Program-made: the position numbers and the translations under genes
Notes under the pieces: model-generated
Told to the model about the DNA's origin: nothing
What the model saw: the letters and a program-made list of their open reading frames with translations, nothing else
Databases searched by the model: none
From: Streptomyces sp. NBRC 110028
Lineage (GTDB): Bacteria > Actinomycetota > Actinomycetes > Streptomycetales > Streptomycetaceae
NCBI RefSeq assembly: GCF_001417735.1
Contig: NZ_BBUZ01000028.1
Coordinates: 248,001 to 312,000 of the forward strand
Length of the DNA: 64,000 nt
Reading direction: 5' to 3'
In this document: piece after piece, positions 9,195-18,118 of the stretch
Numbering within the stretch: position 1 is the stretch's first letter
How the letters are laid out: each line of letters starts with the position of its first letter

Positions 9195-10049
9195 CTAGGC
9201 GGGCTCGCGGGTGTCCTCGTAGATGCCCGCGGTCACCTTCGCGAAGGCTTCCAGGTCGACGTCGGACGCGGTGGTGTTCTCCGCGTTGACGTCCAGCACC
9301 ATCGCCGCGTCCGTCTCCTCCGCCCAGGCGCACGCCGGGGCGTAGATCCGGTCGTACATCTTCACGACTTCGCAGTCGATGGCGGGCCCGTCCGCGCCGT
9401 CCGGCCGGAACGTCTCGCGCTTCTGCTCGACGGACGGGGTGCCCTCGCCGTCCTCGAAGCCCTTGAACATCCCGTCCTGGACCCGGTCGGGGTCGTTGAT
9501 CTCCCCGTACATGCCGGAGAACGCGAGCCCCGAGTTCTCGTCGTCGGCGCGCTGGTACTGCCCGAGGACGGAGGTCGCGCCCTTGGGCATGCTGTCCTGC
9601 ACGCTGGTGCCCTCGTCCTTCAGCTCGTCGGTGCCCTTGGACAGCGTGTACGTGCCGTCGTCGAGCGTCTTGGGCGTGACGAGCCGCATCGGCGCGGGGC
9701 CGCTGTCGCCGCCGGAGAGCACCACGGCGCCGGTGACGATCGCCCCCACCACCACGAGTCCCGCCGCCGACATCGCGATGATCTTGGTGCGATTGCGGCC
9801 CGGCGGGGGCCCGGGCGGCGCCGGGTAGCCCGGCTGCCCGGCCTGGCCATAGGGACCCGGCGCTTGCGGATAGCCGTACCCCGGCTGGGGCGGCTGCGGA
9901 TAGCCGTAACCCGGGTTCTGCGCGTACGGGTTGGGCACCGCGGACGGCTGCTGCCCCCCGCCGTACGGGTTGGGCTGGGCGCCCCCGTACGGGCCGGGCC
10001 CGCCGCCGCCGTAGGGGCCGGGCGGCGGCGGTGGCTGGTTGTGGCTCAT
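9195..10049 (-). CDS. Pro/Gly/Tyr-rich single-pass membrane protein, paralogue 3 of 3
   Basis: The 284-residue product has a low-complexity cytoplasmic N-terminus (about residues 1-80; PYGGGQ/PNPYAQNPGYGYPQP repeats), then basic GRNRTK, one membrane helix (IIAMSAAGLVVVGAIVTGAVVL, about 88-109) and an extracytoplasmic domain of about 170 residues. That domain has two cysteines (DCEVVKM and PACAWAEE) placed as in the two genes upstream and likely disulfide-bonded. It is the last gene of a three-gene minus-strand set with the same architecture. GGAGGG lies 14 bases before the ATG, long spacing. No known catalytic motif is seen; function unknown. Confidence 0.75.
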   Translation of the reverse strand: MSHNQPPPPPGPYGGGGPGPYGGAQPNPYGGGQQPSAVPNPYAQNPGYGYPQPPQPGYGYPQAPGPYGQAGQPGYPAPPGPPPGRNRTKIIAMSAAGLVVVGAIVTGAVVLSGGDSGPAPMRLVTPKTLDDGTYTLSKGTDELKDEGTSVQDSMPKGATSVLGQYQRADDENSGLAFSGMYGEINDPDRVQDGMFKGFEDGEGTPSVEQKRETFRPDGADGPAIDCEVVKMYDRIYAPACAWAEETDAAMVLDVNAENTTASDVDLEAFAKVTAGIYEDTREPA

Positions 10050-10124
10050 GGGCGTGGGGGTATCCCTCCGGACGGTGGACGGCGTGTGGACAGGGACGGT
10101 GCGGAACCGCGCCCGGGAGCGCGG

Positions 10125-11126
10125 CTACTTGGGGATCTCGACGCGCGCGTCCTTCCGGACCTTCGCGGTGATCTCCGCGGCCGCGTCCAGCGACATGCTC
10201 TTGCCGGAGAGCGCGGCCGCGGTGTCGGAGACGACCACATAGGCGATCGTGCTGTGGTCGCCCCACATGCAGATCGGGATGGTGAACCCCTTGGTGGGCA
10301 GCCCGCTGGAGCCGGAGTCCCCGCTCGGGGTGAACTTGGCGTTCTGGCACTTCATCACGGCGTTGTCGAGCCCGCTGGGGGACACCTTCTCCGGGCTGCC
10401 CACCAGTTCGGCCTTCATGCTGCCGGCCGACTTGTCCTTCTCGGATTCCTCGGCGATCTTCGAGAAGGCACCGTCCACGACCGCCTCGGGGTCCTTCACC
10501 TCACCCCAGACGCCGTTGAGCTGCAGCTGCTTCGAGGTCATACCCTCGCCGGACTTGTAGTCCGCGCCCTCGGTCTTCGGGTTGCTGACGCCGAACTTCT
10601 CGAAGTCGTCCGCGTCCGACGAGGTGATCCCGCCGCCGCTGGAGGAGTCGGACTTCGTGTACTCACCGGCCACGGTCTGCGGGGTGGTGAGCTTGTAGCG
10701 CTTGCCGTCGTCGGCGACCGTGCCGCCGCCGTCGCCGCCGCTGAACACCACGACACCGCCGACCACCGCGGCCACCACGACCACCGCGCCGATGGCTATC
10801 GCCAGGCCCTTCTTCTTGCCGCCACCCTGGCCCGGGCCCGGCTGGTACGGCCCCGGCATGCCCGGCTGGCCGTACGGCTGCTGGCCGTAGGGCTGCTGAC
10901 CATACGGCTGCTGACCGTAGGGCTGCTGCTGGCCGTACGGGTTCGGGGGCTGACCGGGCTGCTGCGGGTGGCCGTAGCCGGACTGCGGGGGCTGTCCGTA
11001 CGGACCGGGCTGCTGGGGCGGCTGCTGCGGGTAGCCGTAGCCGGGCTGGCCGGCGGCACCGCCCTGTCCGTACGGACCCGGCTGCTGGGGCTGCTGGCCG
11101 TAGGGGCCCGGCTGGTTGTGACTCAT
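10125..11126 (-). CDS. Pro/Gly/Tyr/Gln-rich single-pass membrane protein, paralogue 2 of 3
   Basis: The 333-residue product begins with the same residues as the next gene downstream (MSHNQP). About 105 residues of PYGQQ / GYGYPQQP repeats follow, including four consecutive PYGQQ units, then KKKGLA, a helix (IAIGAVVVVAAVVGGVVVF, about 112-130) and an extracytoplasmic domain. The latter starts with KLTTPQTVAGEY and holds MKCQNAKF and IPICMWGDHST, the same cysteine and tryptophan pattern as its neighbours. GAGGGAAGA precedes the ATG at close to normal spacing. It lies 31 bp from the gene upstream, so co-transcription is likely. No function is known to me. Confidence 0.75.
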   Translation of the reverse strand: MSHNQPGPYGQQPQQPGPYGQGGAAGQPGYGYPQQPPQQPGPYGQPPQSGYGHPQQPGQPPNPYGQQQPYGQQPYGQQPYGQQPYGQPGMPGPYQPGPGQGGGKKKGLAIAIGAVVVVAAVVGGVVVFSGGDGGGTVADDGKRYKLTTPQTVAGEYTKSDSSSGGGITSSDADDFEKFGVSNPKTEGADYKSGEGMTSKQLQLNGVWGEVKDPEAVVDGAFSKIAEESEKDKSAGSMKAELVGSPEKVSPSGLDNAVMKCQNAKFTPSGDSGSSGLPTKGFTIPICMWGDHSTIAYVVVSDTAAALSGKSMSLDAAAEITAKVRKDARVEIPK

Positions 11127-11157
11127 GTTCTTCCCTCGTTAGGTTGTGCTGTTGGAG

Positions 11158-12114
11158 CTATTGGTCGATCTCGACGCGTGCGTCCTCACGCACCTTGGCG
11201 GTCAGCCCCGCGGCGTCCTCCAGCGACATGCTGCCGCCGAGAACGGCCCGCGCCGGGTCCGCCATCACCGCGACGCCCAGGGTGCTTTTGTCGCCCCAGA
11301 CGCACGCGGGCGCCTCCATGGATCCCTGATCCGACGTGAACTTCAGGGACTGGCACTTCATCACGTCCCCGTCGAAGCCGTCCGGCGAGAACTCCTGGGG
11401 AGTGCCCTTCGCTTGCGCGGTGCCGTTGTCCTGCAGCGCCTTGACGATGACCGCCAGGGCGAGGTCCGCGCCCCGCTTCGGGTCGGTCACCTCTCCCCAG
11501 ACACCGGTGAACTTCAGCATCTCCTTGCCGTCGGTCTGGTAGTCGGCCGCCACCAGGTGCGGATCCTTGACCACCGGGACCTGCTGCAGGTCCTTCTTGC
11601 CCGCCGCCGACAGATCGCCGTCGTCCGTGCCGCTGCCCTGGCGCTGGTACTCCTCCGCGACCGTCTTCGGGGTCGTGAGCTTGTACGGACCGCTGTCACC
11701 GCCGAACAGCAGGAACCCGCCCGCCGTCAGCGCTCCCACGACCACCAGCGCACCCACCGCCAGGCCGACGGTCCGGCCCTTGCGGCGGCCACCGGGCGCG
11801 GCGGGCGGCGCGGGCGGGCCGCCGTGGAAGCCCTGCCCGGGCTGACCAGGCTGCCCGGGCTGACCCGGCTGTCCGGGCTGACCCGGCCGCGGGGCCTGCC
11901 GGCCGTAGGGGTTCGCCGGGGCGCCGTACGGGCCGCCGCCGCTGTACGGAGGGGGCGCGGCGTAACCCCCGGGCTGCCCGGGCTGGGCCGGCTGCGGGTG
12001 GCCGTAGCCGGTGGGCTGGGCATACGGATTCGGCACTGGTGGCTGGCCGGCGCCGTGAGGACCCGGCTGCGCCCCGTAGGGACCGGGCTGCGGCGGCGGG
12101 CTCTGATAGCTCAT
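11158..12114 (-). CDS. Pro/Gly-rich single-pass membrane protein, paralogue 1 of 3
   Basis: The 318-residue product has a Pro/Gly-rich N-terminus (about 1-125) containing a run of five PGQ/PGQPGQ units, a basic RRKGR, and a helix (VGLAVGALVVVGALTAGGFLLF). The extracytoplasmic domain begins YKLTTPKTVAEEYQRQ and carries MKCQSLKF and APACVWGDKST; the ends of this and the second protein (TAKVREDARVEI versus TAKVRKDARVEI) are nearly the same, so these two are the closest pair. AGGAGAGG precedes the ATG at 12114 perfectly. It heads a minus-strand operon facing away from valS. The long frame continuing upstream over valS is not coding. Confidence 0.75.
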   Translation of the reverse strand: MSYQSPPPQPGPYGAQPGPHGAGQPPVPNPYAQPTGYGHPQPAQPGQPGGYAAPPPYSGGGPYGAPANPYGRQAPRPGQPGQPGQPGQPGQPGQGFHGGPPAPPAAPGGRRKGRTVGLAVGALVVVGALTAGGFLLFGGDSGPYKLTTPKTVAEEYQRQGSGTDDGDLSAAGKKDLQQVPVVKDPHLVAADYQTDGKEMLKFTGVWGEVTDPKRGADLALAVIVKALQDNGTAQAKGTPQEFSPDGFDGDVMKCQSLKFTSDQGSMEAPACVWGDKSTLGVAVMADPARAVLGGSMSLEDAAGLTAKVREDARVEIDQ

Positions 12115-12221
12115 CGTGCCTCTCCTAGAAGCGCATGACAGGTCCCGAACATCCTTCCCGACGCGCCCCGGCGGCGTTGCGGCGGGGCCGCAACGGGTTC
12201 GTAACGGAGTCCGGCGGCCCT

Positions 12222-12228
12222 TTAGACT
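12222..12228 (+). promoter_or_regulatory. Leaderless-type -10 box of valS
   Basis: TAGACT ends about 7 nt before the GTG start, the spacing at which transcription would begin at the start codon itself. No Shine-Dalgarno is visible before the GTG. Confidence 0.55.
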
Positions 12229-12234
12229 GCCGGG

Positions 12235-14868
12235 GTGACCGAGAACTCTCAGCAGCGCCCCGACAGCGGGCCGAACAGCCACCCTGAACTGCCGACCCAG
12301 TACGCGCCGGCCGATGTAGAGGGGCAGCTGTACGAGCGCTGGGTAGAGCGCGGTTACTTCGAGGCGGACGCCAAGAGCGGCAAGGAGCCGTACACGATCG
12401 TCATTCCGCCGCCCAACGTGACCGGATCGCTCCACCTGGGCCACGCCTTCGAGCACACGATCATCGACGCGCTCACCCGCCGCAAGCGGATGCAGGGCTA
12501 CGAGACGCTGTGGCAGCCGGGCATGGACCACGCCGGTATCGCCACCCAGAACGTGGTCGAGCGCGAGCTGGCCAAGGAGGGCGTCTCCCGGCACGACCTG
12601 GGCCGTGAGGCGTTCATCGAGCGTGTGTGGCAGTGGAAGAACGAGTCCGGCGGGCAGATTTCCGGCCAGATGCGGCGGCTGGGCGACGGCGTCGCGTGGA
12701 ACCGCGAGCGGTTCACCATGGACGAGGGGCTGTCCAGGTCCGTCCAGACCATCTTCAAGAAGCTCTACGACGATGAGCTGATCTACCGCGCCGAGCGCAT
12801 CATCAACTGGTGCCCCCGCTGCCTCACCGCCATCTCCGACATCGAGGTGGAGTACCAGGACGACGACGGCGAACTGGTGTCGATCCGGTACGGCGAGGGG
12901 GACAACTCCATCGTCGTCGCCACGACCCGCGCCGAGACGATGCTGGGCGACACCGCGGTCGCCGTCCACCCCGACGACGACCGCTACCGCCACATGGTCG
13001 GCACCGAGATCGAACTGCCGCTCACCGGCCGCCGCATCCCGGTCGTCGCCGACGCCCACGTCGACCCGGAGTTCGGCACCGGCGCGGTCAAGGTCACCCC
13101 GGCCCACGACCCGAACGACTTCGAGATCGGCCAGCGCCACGGCCTGCCGAACCTCAGCGTCATGGACGAGCACGCGGTGATCACCGCGCACGGCCCCTTC
13201 CAGGGCCTGGACCGGCTGGAGGCCCGCAGCGCCATCGTCGGCGCGCTGCGCGCCGAGGGCCGGATCGTGGCGGAGAAGCGCCCGTACACCCACTCCGTGG
13301 GCCACTGCTCGCGCTGCAAGACCACGATCGAGCCGCGGCTGTCCATGCAGTGGTGGGTCAAGGTCGGCCCGCTGGCCAAGGAGGCGGGCGACGCCGTCCG
13401 CGACGGCCGGGTCAGCATCCACCCGGAGGACATGTCGAAGCGCTACTTCGACTGGGTCGACAACCTGCACGACTGGTGCATCTCGCGTCAGCTGTGGTGG
13501 GGCCACCGGATCCCGGTCTGGTACGGACCGGAGGGCGAGGTCGTCTGCGTCGGACCGGACGAGGAGCCGCCGAGCGGCGAGGGGTGGCGCCAGGACAGTG
13601 ACGTCCTGGACACCTGGTTCTCCTCCGGCCTGTGGCCGTTCTCCACGCTCGGCTGGCCCGAGCGGACCGACAGCCTGGCGAAGTTCTATCCGAACGCGGT
13701 CCTGGTCACCGGCTACGACATCCTCTTCTTCTGGGTCGCCCGGATGATGATGTTCGGCCTGTACGCGATGGACGGCACCCCGCCGTTCCGCACCATCGCC
13801 CTGCACGGGATGGTCCGCGACCAGTTCGGCAAGAAGATGTCCAAGTCCTTCGGGAACGCGGTCAATCCGCTGGACTGGATGGACACCTACGGCTCGGACG
13901 CCGTCCGCTTCACCCTCGCCCGCGGCGCCAACCCCGGGGTGGACGTGCCGATCGGCGAGGACTGGGTCCAGGCGTCCCGCAACTTCGCCAACAAGATCTG
14001 GAACGCGACCCGCTTCGCGCTGATGAACGGCGCGACGGTCGAGGGCGAACTGCCCGCCCCCGAGCAGCTGTCGGCCACCGACCGATGGATCCTGTCCCGG
14101 CTGAACGAGGTCGTCGCGGACGTCGACGCGTTCTACGACGACTACCAGTTCGCGAAGCTCTCGGACACGCTCTTCCACTTCGCGTGGGACGAGGTCTTCG
14201 ACTGGTACGTCGAGCTGTCCAAGACCACCTTCCAGAAGGGCGGCCCGGAGGCCGACGCCTCGCGGCGCGTCCTCGGTGAGGTCCTCGACGTCACGCTGCG
14301 GCTGCTGCACCCGGTGGTCCCGTTCGTCACCGAGAAGCTGTGGACCGCGCTCACCGGCCAGGAGTCGGTCGTCATCGCCGACTGGCCGACCGACAGCGGC
14401 TTCCGCGACGAGGCCGCGGAGCGGGAGATCGAGAACCTGCAGCAGGTGGTCACCGAGGTCCGCCGGTTCCGCGCCGACCAGGGTCTCCAGCCCGGTCAGA
14501 AGGTCCCGGCCCGGCTCGAGCTGTCCGGCACCTCGCTCGCCGCGCACGAGGACGCGATGCGCTCCCTGCTGCGCCTCCAGCCGGCCGGGGAGGGCTTCAC
14601 CGCCACCGCCTCGCTGCCGGTGGCGGGCGCGACCGTGGCGCTGGACCTGTCCGGCGCGATCGACGTCGAGGCCGAGCGCAAGCGGCTGGCCAAGGACCTC
14701 GCCGCGGCCGAGAAGGACAAGGCGCAGACCACGGCCAAGCTGTCCAACGAAGGGTTCCTGGCCAAGGCCCCCGACCACGTGGTGGAGAAGATCCGCGTCC
14801 GGCAGGCCACCGCCGAGGCCGACATCGCCCGGATCACCGCGCAGTTGGCGTCCCTGCCCCAGGGCTGA
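12235..14868 (+). CDS. valS: Valyl-tRNA synthetase
   Basis: Class I synthetase that charges tRNA-Val. In the 877-residue product the HIGH motif is HLGH (67-70, PPPNVTGSLHLGH) and the KMSKS motif is present unchanged (about 534-538, FGKKMSKSFGN). A CP1 editing domain lies between them (TTRAETMLGDTAV...THSVGHCSRCKT). The anticodon-binding domain follows, and the C-terminus is the ValRS coiled-coil arm (ERKRLAKDLAAAEKDKAQTTAKLSNEGFLAKAPDHV in part). GTG is used with a leaderless promoter. No T-box was seen upstream. A terminator stands 15 bases after the stop. Confidence 0.97.
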   Translation: MTENSQQRPDSGPNSHPELPTQYAPADVEGQLYERWVERGYFEADAKSGKEPYTIVIPPPNVTGSLHLGHAFEHTIIDALTRRKRMQGYETLWQPGMDHAGIATQNVVERELAKEGVSRHDLGREAFIERVWQWKNESGGQISGQMRRLGDGVAWNRERFTMDEGLSRSVQTIFKKLYDDELIYRAERIINWCPRCLTAISDIEVEYQDDDGELVSIRYGEGDNSIVVATTRAETMLGDTAVAVHPDDDRYRHMVGTEIELPLTGRRIPVVADAHVDPEFGTGAVKVTPAHDPNDFEIGQRHGLPNLSVMDEHAVITAHGPFQGLDRLEARSAIVGALRAEGRIVAEKRPYTHSVGHCSRCKTTIEPRLSMQWWVKVGPLAKEAGDAVRDGRVSIHPEDMSKRYFDWVDNLHDWCISRQLWWGHRIPVWYGPEGEVVCVGPDEEPPSGEGWRQDSDVLDTWFSSGLWPFSTLGWPERTDSLAKFYPNAVLVTGYDILFFWVARMMMFGLYAMDGTPPFRTIALHGMVRDQFGKKMSKSFGNAVNPLDWMDTYGSDAVRFTLARGANPGVDVPIGEDWVQASRNFANKIWNATRFALMNGATVEGELPAPEQLSATDRWILSRLNEVVADVDAFYDDYQFAKLSDTLFHFAWDEVFDWYVELSKTTFQKGGPEADASRRVLGEVLDVTLRLLHPVVPFVTEKLWTALTGQESVVIADWPTDSGFRDEAAEREIENLQQVVTEVRRFRADQGLQPGQKVPARLELSGTSLAAHEDAMRSLLRLQPAGEGFTATASLPVAGATVALDLSGAIDVEAERKRLAKDLAAAEKDKAQTTAKLSNEGFLAKAPDHVVEKIRVRQATAEADIARITAQLASLPQG

Positions 14869-14882
14869 GCCCGGCCCGTACC

Positions 14883-14912
14883 GAGCGCCCCCGCCTTCAG
14901 GCGGGGGCGCTC
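14883..14912 (+). terminator. valS terminator
   Basis: GAGCGCCCCCGCC (14883-14895) pairs exactly with GGCGGGGGCGCTC (14900-14912) around a TTCA loop, 15 bases beyond the valS stop. Confidence 0.85.
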
Positions 14913-15006
14913 CGTGCTTCCCCCGCCCCCCCCGGGCCGGTGTGCGATGTCCCACGGTGACCGCCGGGGAGGCCGATCCGTACGGTGGGTCGGGAACCCA
15001 TGACCG

Positions 15007-15042
15007 CCTTCCGGGAGTTATCCACCAGTACGTCCCGGAAGG
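15007..15042 (+). promoter_or_regulatory. Inverted repeat overlapping the Shine-Dalgarno of the extra PBP gene
   Basis: CCTTCCGGGA (15007-15016) and TCCCGGAAGG (15033-15042) are perfect 10-bp arms with a 16-nt loop that contains TTATCCACC, a near DnaA-box sequence. The right arm carries the first half of the likely ribosome-binding site AAGGAG (15039-15044) of the gene at 15056. Folded in mRNA it could hide that site; as DNA it could be a palindromic operator. The structure is seen, the role is inferred. Confidence 0.5.
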
Positions 15043-15055
15043 AGCTCCCCCTCCC

Positions 15056-16519
15056 ATGAACAAACCGCTGCGGCGCGCCTCCGTCTTCTCCCTGCTGCTC
15101 GTGCTGGTCCTGGTCGCCTGGGTCACCTATGTCCAGGTGGCGGAGGGGGCGAGTTTCCGGGACAACTCCCACAACGAACGCAACACCATCAGCCAGTACG
15201 CCAACCCGCTGGGCAACATCATGGCGGGGGGCAGGCCCATCACCGGCTCGACCGCCACCACCGGCGATCTGAAGTACAAGCGGACGTACCCCGACGGGAA
15301 GCTCTACGCCCCGGTCACCGGCTATTCCTCGCAGTCGTACGGCAGCAACCAGCTGGAGGCCCTGAACCGGTCCGTGCTCGACGGCTCCGACACCCGGCTG
15401 AAGAACCCCTTGGAGGCGCTGACCCGGGAGCCGTCCAAGCCGGGCGATGTGCTGACGACGATCGACCCGGCCGTGCAGAAGGCCGCCTTCGAGGGACTGG
15501 GGAACAAGACCGGCGCGGCCGTGGCGCTCGACCCGGAGACCGGCAAGGTGCTCGCCCTGGCCAGCACGCCCTCGTACGACCCGGGCACCTTCGCCGGGTC
15601 CGGTACCGCCGACCAGAAGGCGTGGCTGAAGCTGACGAAGGACAAGGACCAGCCGATGCTGAACCGGGCGCTGCGCCAGACGTATCCGCCGGGGTCGGCG
15701 TTCAAGCTGGTGGTCGCCGCGGCGGCCCTGGAGGACGGGCTGTACTCGTCGGTGGACGAGCCGACCAGGAGCCCGGACCCGTACCGGCTGCCCGGCACGG
15801 TCACCGACATGAAGAACGAGAACGCGTCGGCGCCCTGTGAGAACGCGACGATCCGCACGGCCCTGCAGTACTCGTGCAACACGGTCTTCGCGAAGCTGGC
15901 CGTGGACCTGGGCCAGTCCAAGCTGCGCGCCGAGGCGAAGAAACTGGGCTTCGGCGACTCCGAGCTGGACATACCGGTGCGGGCCGCCAAGAGCGTGTAC
16001 CCGAGCGGGATGGACGACGCGCAGACGGCGCTGACCGGCATGGGCCAGTTCGACGTGACCGCGACCCCGCTCCAGATGGCGATGGTCTCCTCGGCGATCG
16101 CGAACGACGGCAAGCTGATGAAGCCCCACGAGGTGGACCGCACGACGGACGGCAGCGCGACCACCCTGGACCGCACCGAGCCGGAGACCTACAGCCAGGC
16201 GATGTCGAAGTCCACGGCGAAGGAGCTGCGGTCGGCGATGCGGACCGTCGTGCAGAAGGGCACGGGCACCAACGCGAAGATCCCCGGGGTCGAGGTCGGC
16301 GGCAAGACCGGCACCGCGCAGCACGGCGAGGACAACAGCGGTAATCCGTTCGCGTGGTTCGTGAGTTACGCGGATGACGGAAGCGGCCACAAGATCGCGG
16401 TCGCGGTGGTGGTCGAGGACAGCGACGCGCCCCGCGCGGACATCTCCGGTGGCGGTCTGGCCGGGCCGATCGCCAAGTCGATGATGTCCGCGGCCCTGGA
16501 GGGCGGCGCGGCCTCCTGA
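15056..16519 (+). CDS. Penicillin-binding transpeptidase, PbpA-like class B
   Basis: DD-transpeptidase that crosslinks peptidoglycan outside the membrane. The 487-residue product has a basic start, one membrane anchor (VFSLLLVLVLVAWVTYVQV, about 10-28), a short non-catalytic domain and a full transpeptidase domain: SxxK as PPGSAFK (Ser near 214), SxN as YSCN (about 273) and KTG as GGKTGTAQ (about 417). The segment RNTISQYANPLGNIMAGGRPITGS resembles Streptomyces PbpA proteins, which normally sit beside an FtsW/RodA partner and pknB; here no SEDS gene is adjacent. Spacing between AAGGAG and the ATG is about 11 nt. It stands alone between the valS terminator and folC. Whether it is a general Streptomyces feature or an added paralogue I cannot tell. 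Confidence 0.85.
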   Translation: MNKPLRRASVFSLLLVLVLVAWVTYVQVAEGASFRDNSHNERNTISQYANPLGNIMAGGRPITGSTATTGDLKYKRTYPDGKLYAPVTGYSSQSYGSNQLEALNRSVLDGSDTRLKNPLEALTREPSKPGDVLTTIDPAVQKAAFEGLGNKTGAAVALDPETGKVLALASTPSYDPGTFAGSGTADQKAWLKLTKDKDQPMLNRALRQTYPPGSAFKLVVAAAALEDGLYSSVDEPTRSPDPYRLPGTVTDMKNENASAPCENATIRTALQYSCNTVFAKLAVDLGQSKLRAEAKKLGFGDSELDIPVRAAKSVYPSGMDDAQTALTGMGQFDVTATPLQMAMVSSAIANDGKLMKPHEVDRTTDGSATTLDRTEPETYSQAMSKSTAKELRSAMRTVVQKGTGTNAKIPGVEVGGKTGTAQHGEDNSGNPFAWFVSYADDGSGHKIAVAVVVEDSDAPRADISGGGLAGPIAKSMMSAALEGGAAS

Positions 16520-16583
16520 GGGGCCGTTCGGGGCCGCTCCCGGGACGGCATGGGCGCTTCCGGGGCCTGTCGGGGGTCACTCG

Positions 16584-16589
16584 TAGACT
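16584..16589 (+). promoter_or_regulatory. Leaderless-type -10 box of folC
   Basis: TAGACT ends 7 nt before the GTG at 16597, and no Shine-Dalgarno precedes that start. This is the same arrangement as at valS. Confidence 0.5.
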
Positions 16590-16596
16590 GGTCCGT

Positions 16597-18117
16597 GTGA
16601 GCGAGCGCCCCCAGAACCAACCGGACGAACAGAACGAACCGGACGAATTCGACGACATCGTCGGAGCCGAGACCGACCGCGACCCCGATCTGGCGGTGAT
16701 CGAGGCGGGCAGCCGGACGCTGCGCGCGCAGTCGGGCCCGCCGCAGGGCGACGGCATTCCGGCTCGTCCCTCCGACCCCGAGGTGGACCGCGCGCTGCGC
16801 GAGGTGGAGGCGGAGCTGGCCACGCGGTGGGAGGAGACCAAGCTCGACCCCTCGCTGGTGCGCATGGAGGCGCTGCTGGACATCCTCGGCTCGCCCCACC
16901 GCGCCTACCCCTCGATCCACATCACCGGGACGAACGGCAAGACCAGCACCGCCCGCATGATCGAAACGCTGCTCGGCTCCTTCGAACTGCGCACCGGCCG
17001 CTACACGAGCCCGCACGTGCAGTCCGTCACCGAGCGGATCAGCCTGGACGGGGCGCCGATCTCCGCCGAGCGCTTCATCGAGACGTACCAGGACATCGCG
17101 CCGTACATCGAGATGGTCGACGACCGGCAGCAGTACCGGCTGTCGTTCTTCGAGGTGCTCACCGGCATGGCCTACGCGGCCTTCGCGGACGCCCCGGTGG
17201 ACATCGCCGTCGTCGAGGTCGGCATGGGCGGCTCCTGGGACGCCACCAATGTGATCGACTCGGACGTCGCGGTGATCATGCCGATCTCGCTGGACCACAC
17301 CGACCGGCTCGGCGGCACTCCGGGGGAGATCGCGGCCGAGAAGTCCGGGATCGTCAAGCAGGACGCCACGGTGGTGCTCGCGCAGCAGCCCGTGGAGGCC
17401 GCGTCCGTGGTGCTCAAGCGCGCCGTCGAGGTGGACGCCACGGTGGCCCGCGAGGGCATGGAGTTCGGGGTGGTCTCCCGCGAGGTGGCGGTCGGCGGCC
17501 AGCTGGTGACGCTGCGCGGCCTCGGCGGTGAGTACCCCGAGATCTTCCTCCCGCTGCACGGCGCCCACCAGGCGCACAACGCGGCGGTGGCGCTGGCCGC
17601 CGTCGAGGCGTTCTTCGGCGTCGGCTCCCAGCACGCCCGGCCGCTGGACCTGGACACCATCCGCTCCGCCTTCGCCTCCGTCAGCTCCCCGGGCCGGATG
17701 GAGGTGGTGCGCCGCAGCCCGACCGTGGTGCTGGACGCCGCGCACAACCCCGGGGGCGCCCGGGCGGCGGCCGAGGCGGTCACCGAGGCGTTCGATTTCA
17801 GCCGCCTCATCGGCGTGGTCGGGGCCAGCGAAGGCAAGGACGTTCGGGGGCTATTGGAAGCCTTTGAGCCGATTTTCGCCGAAATCGTGGTGACCCGTAA
17901 TTCCAGCCATCGCGCGATGGACGCGGATGAGCTGGCCGGGCTCGCCGTCGAGGTGTTCGGCTCCGACCGCGTGCAGGTCGAGCCCCGGCTGGACGACGCC
18001 CTGGAGGCCGCGATCACCCTCGCGGAGGAGGAGGGCGAATACGCTGGTGCGGGGGTGCTGGTCACCGGGTCGGTCATCACGGTCGGCGAGGCCCGGCTGC
18101 TTCTGGGAAAGGGCTGA
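16597..18117 (+). CDS. folC: Folylpolyglutamate synthase / dihydrofolate synthase
   Basis: Adds glutamate to dihydropteroate or tetrahydrofolate, ATP-dependent, a Mur-ligase-type enzyme. The 506-residue product has an acidic N-terminal extension of about 65 residues before the conserved core (PEVDRALREVEAELATRW). The P-loop is ITGTNGKTS, and the folate-binding YTSPHVQSVTERI and metal-site HxxxDRLGGTPGEIAAEKSGI are in place. The Mur C-terminal domain contains DAAHNPGGARAAA. It uses a GTG start behind a leaderless promoter. The next gene starts one base after its stop, so the two are translationally linked. Confidence 0.95.
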   Translation: MSERPQNQPDEQNEPDEFDDIVGAETDRDPDLAVIEAGSRTLRAQSGPPQGDGIPARPSDPEVDRALREVEAELATRWEETKLDPSLVRMEALLDILGSPHRAYPSIHITGTNGKTSTARMIETLLGSFELRTGRYTSPHVQSVTERISLDGAPISAERFIETYQDIAPYIEMVDDRQQYRLSFFEVLTGMAYAAFADAPVDIAVVEVGMGGSWDATNVIDSDVAVIMPISLDHTDRLGGTPGEIAAEKSGIVKQDATVVLAQQPVEAASVVLKRAVEVDATVAREGMEFGVVSREVAVGGQLVTLRGLGGEYPEIFLPLHGAHQAHNAAVALAAVEAFFGVGSQHARPLDLDTIRSAFASVSSPGRMEVVRRSPTVVLDAAHNPGGARAAAEAVTEAFDFSRLIGVVGASEGKDVRGLLEAFEPIFAEIVVTRNSSHRAMDADELAGLAVEVFGSDRVQVEPRLDDALEAAITLAEEEGEYAGAGVLVTGSVITVGEARLLLGKG

Positions 18118-18118
18118 A

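Noticed and set aside
12120..12234. T-box riboswitch before valS
   Set aside because: No specifier stem, no T-box consensus and no terminator; the TAGACT box next to the GTG indicates a leaderless mRNA.
11158..15126. Minus-strand frame of 1322 codons covering valS
   Set aside because: Only its last 318 codons (from 12114) are a real gene; the rest is antisense to ValRS, which has all its motifs.
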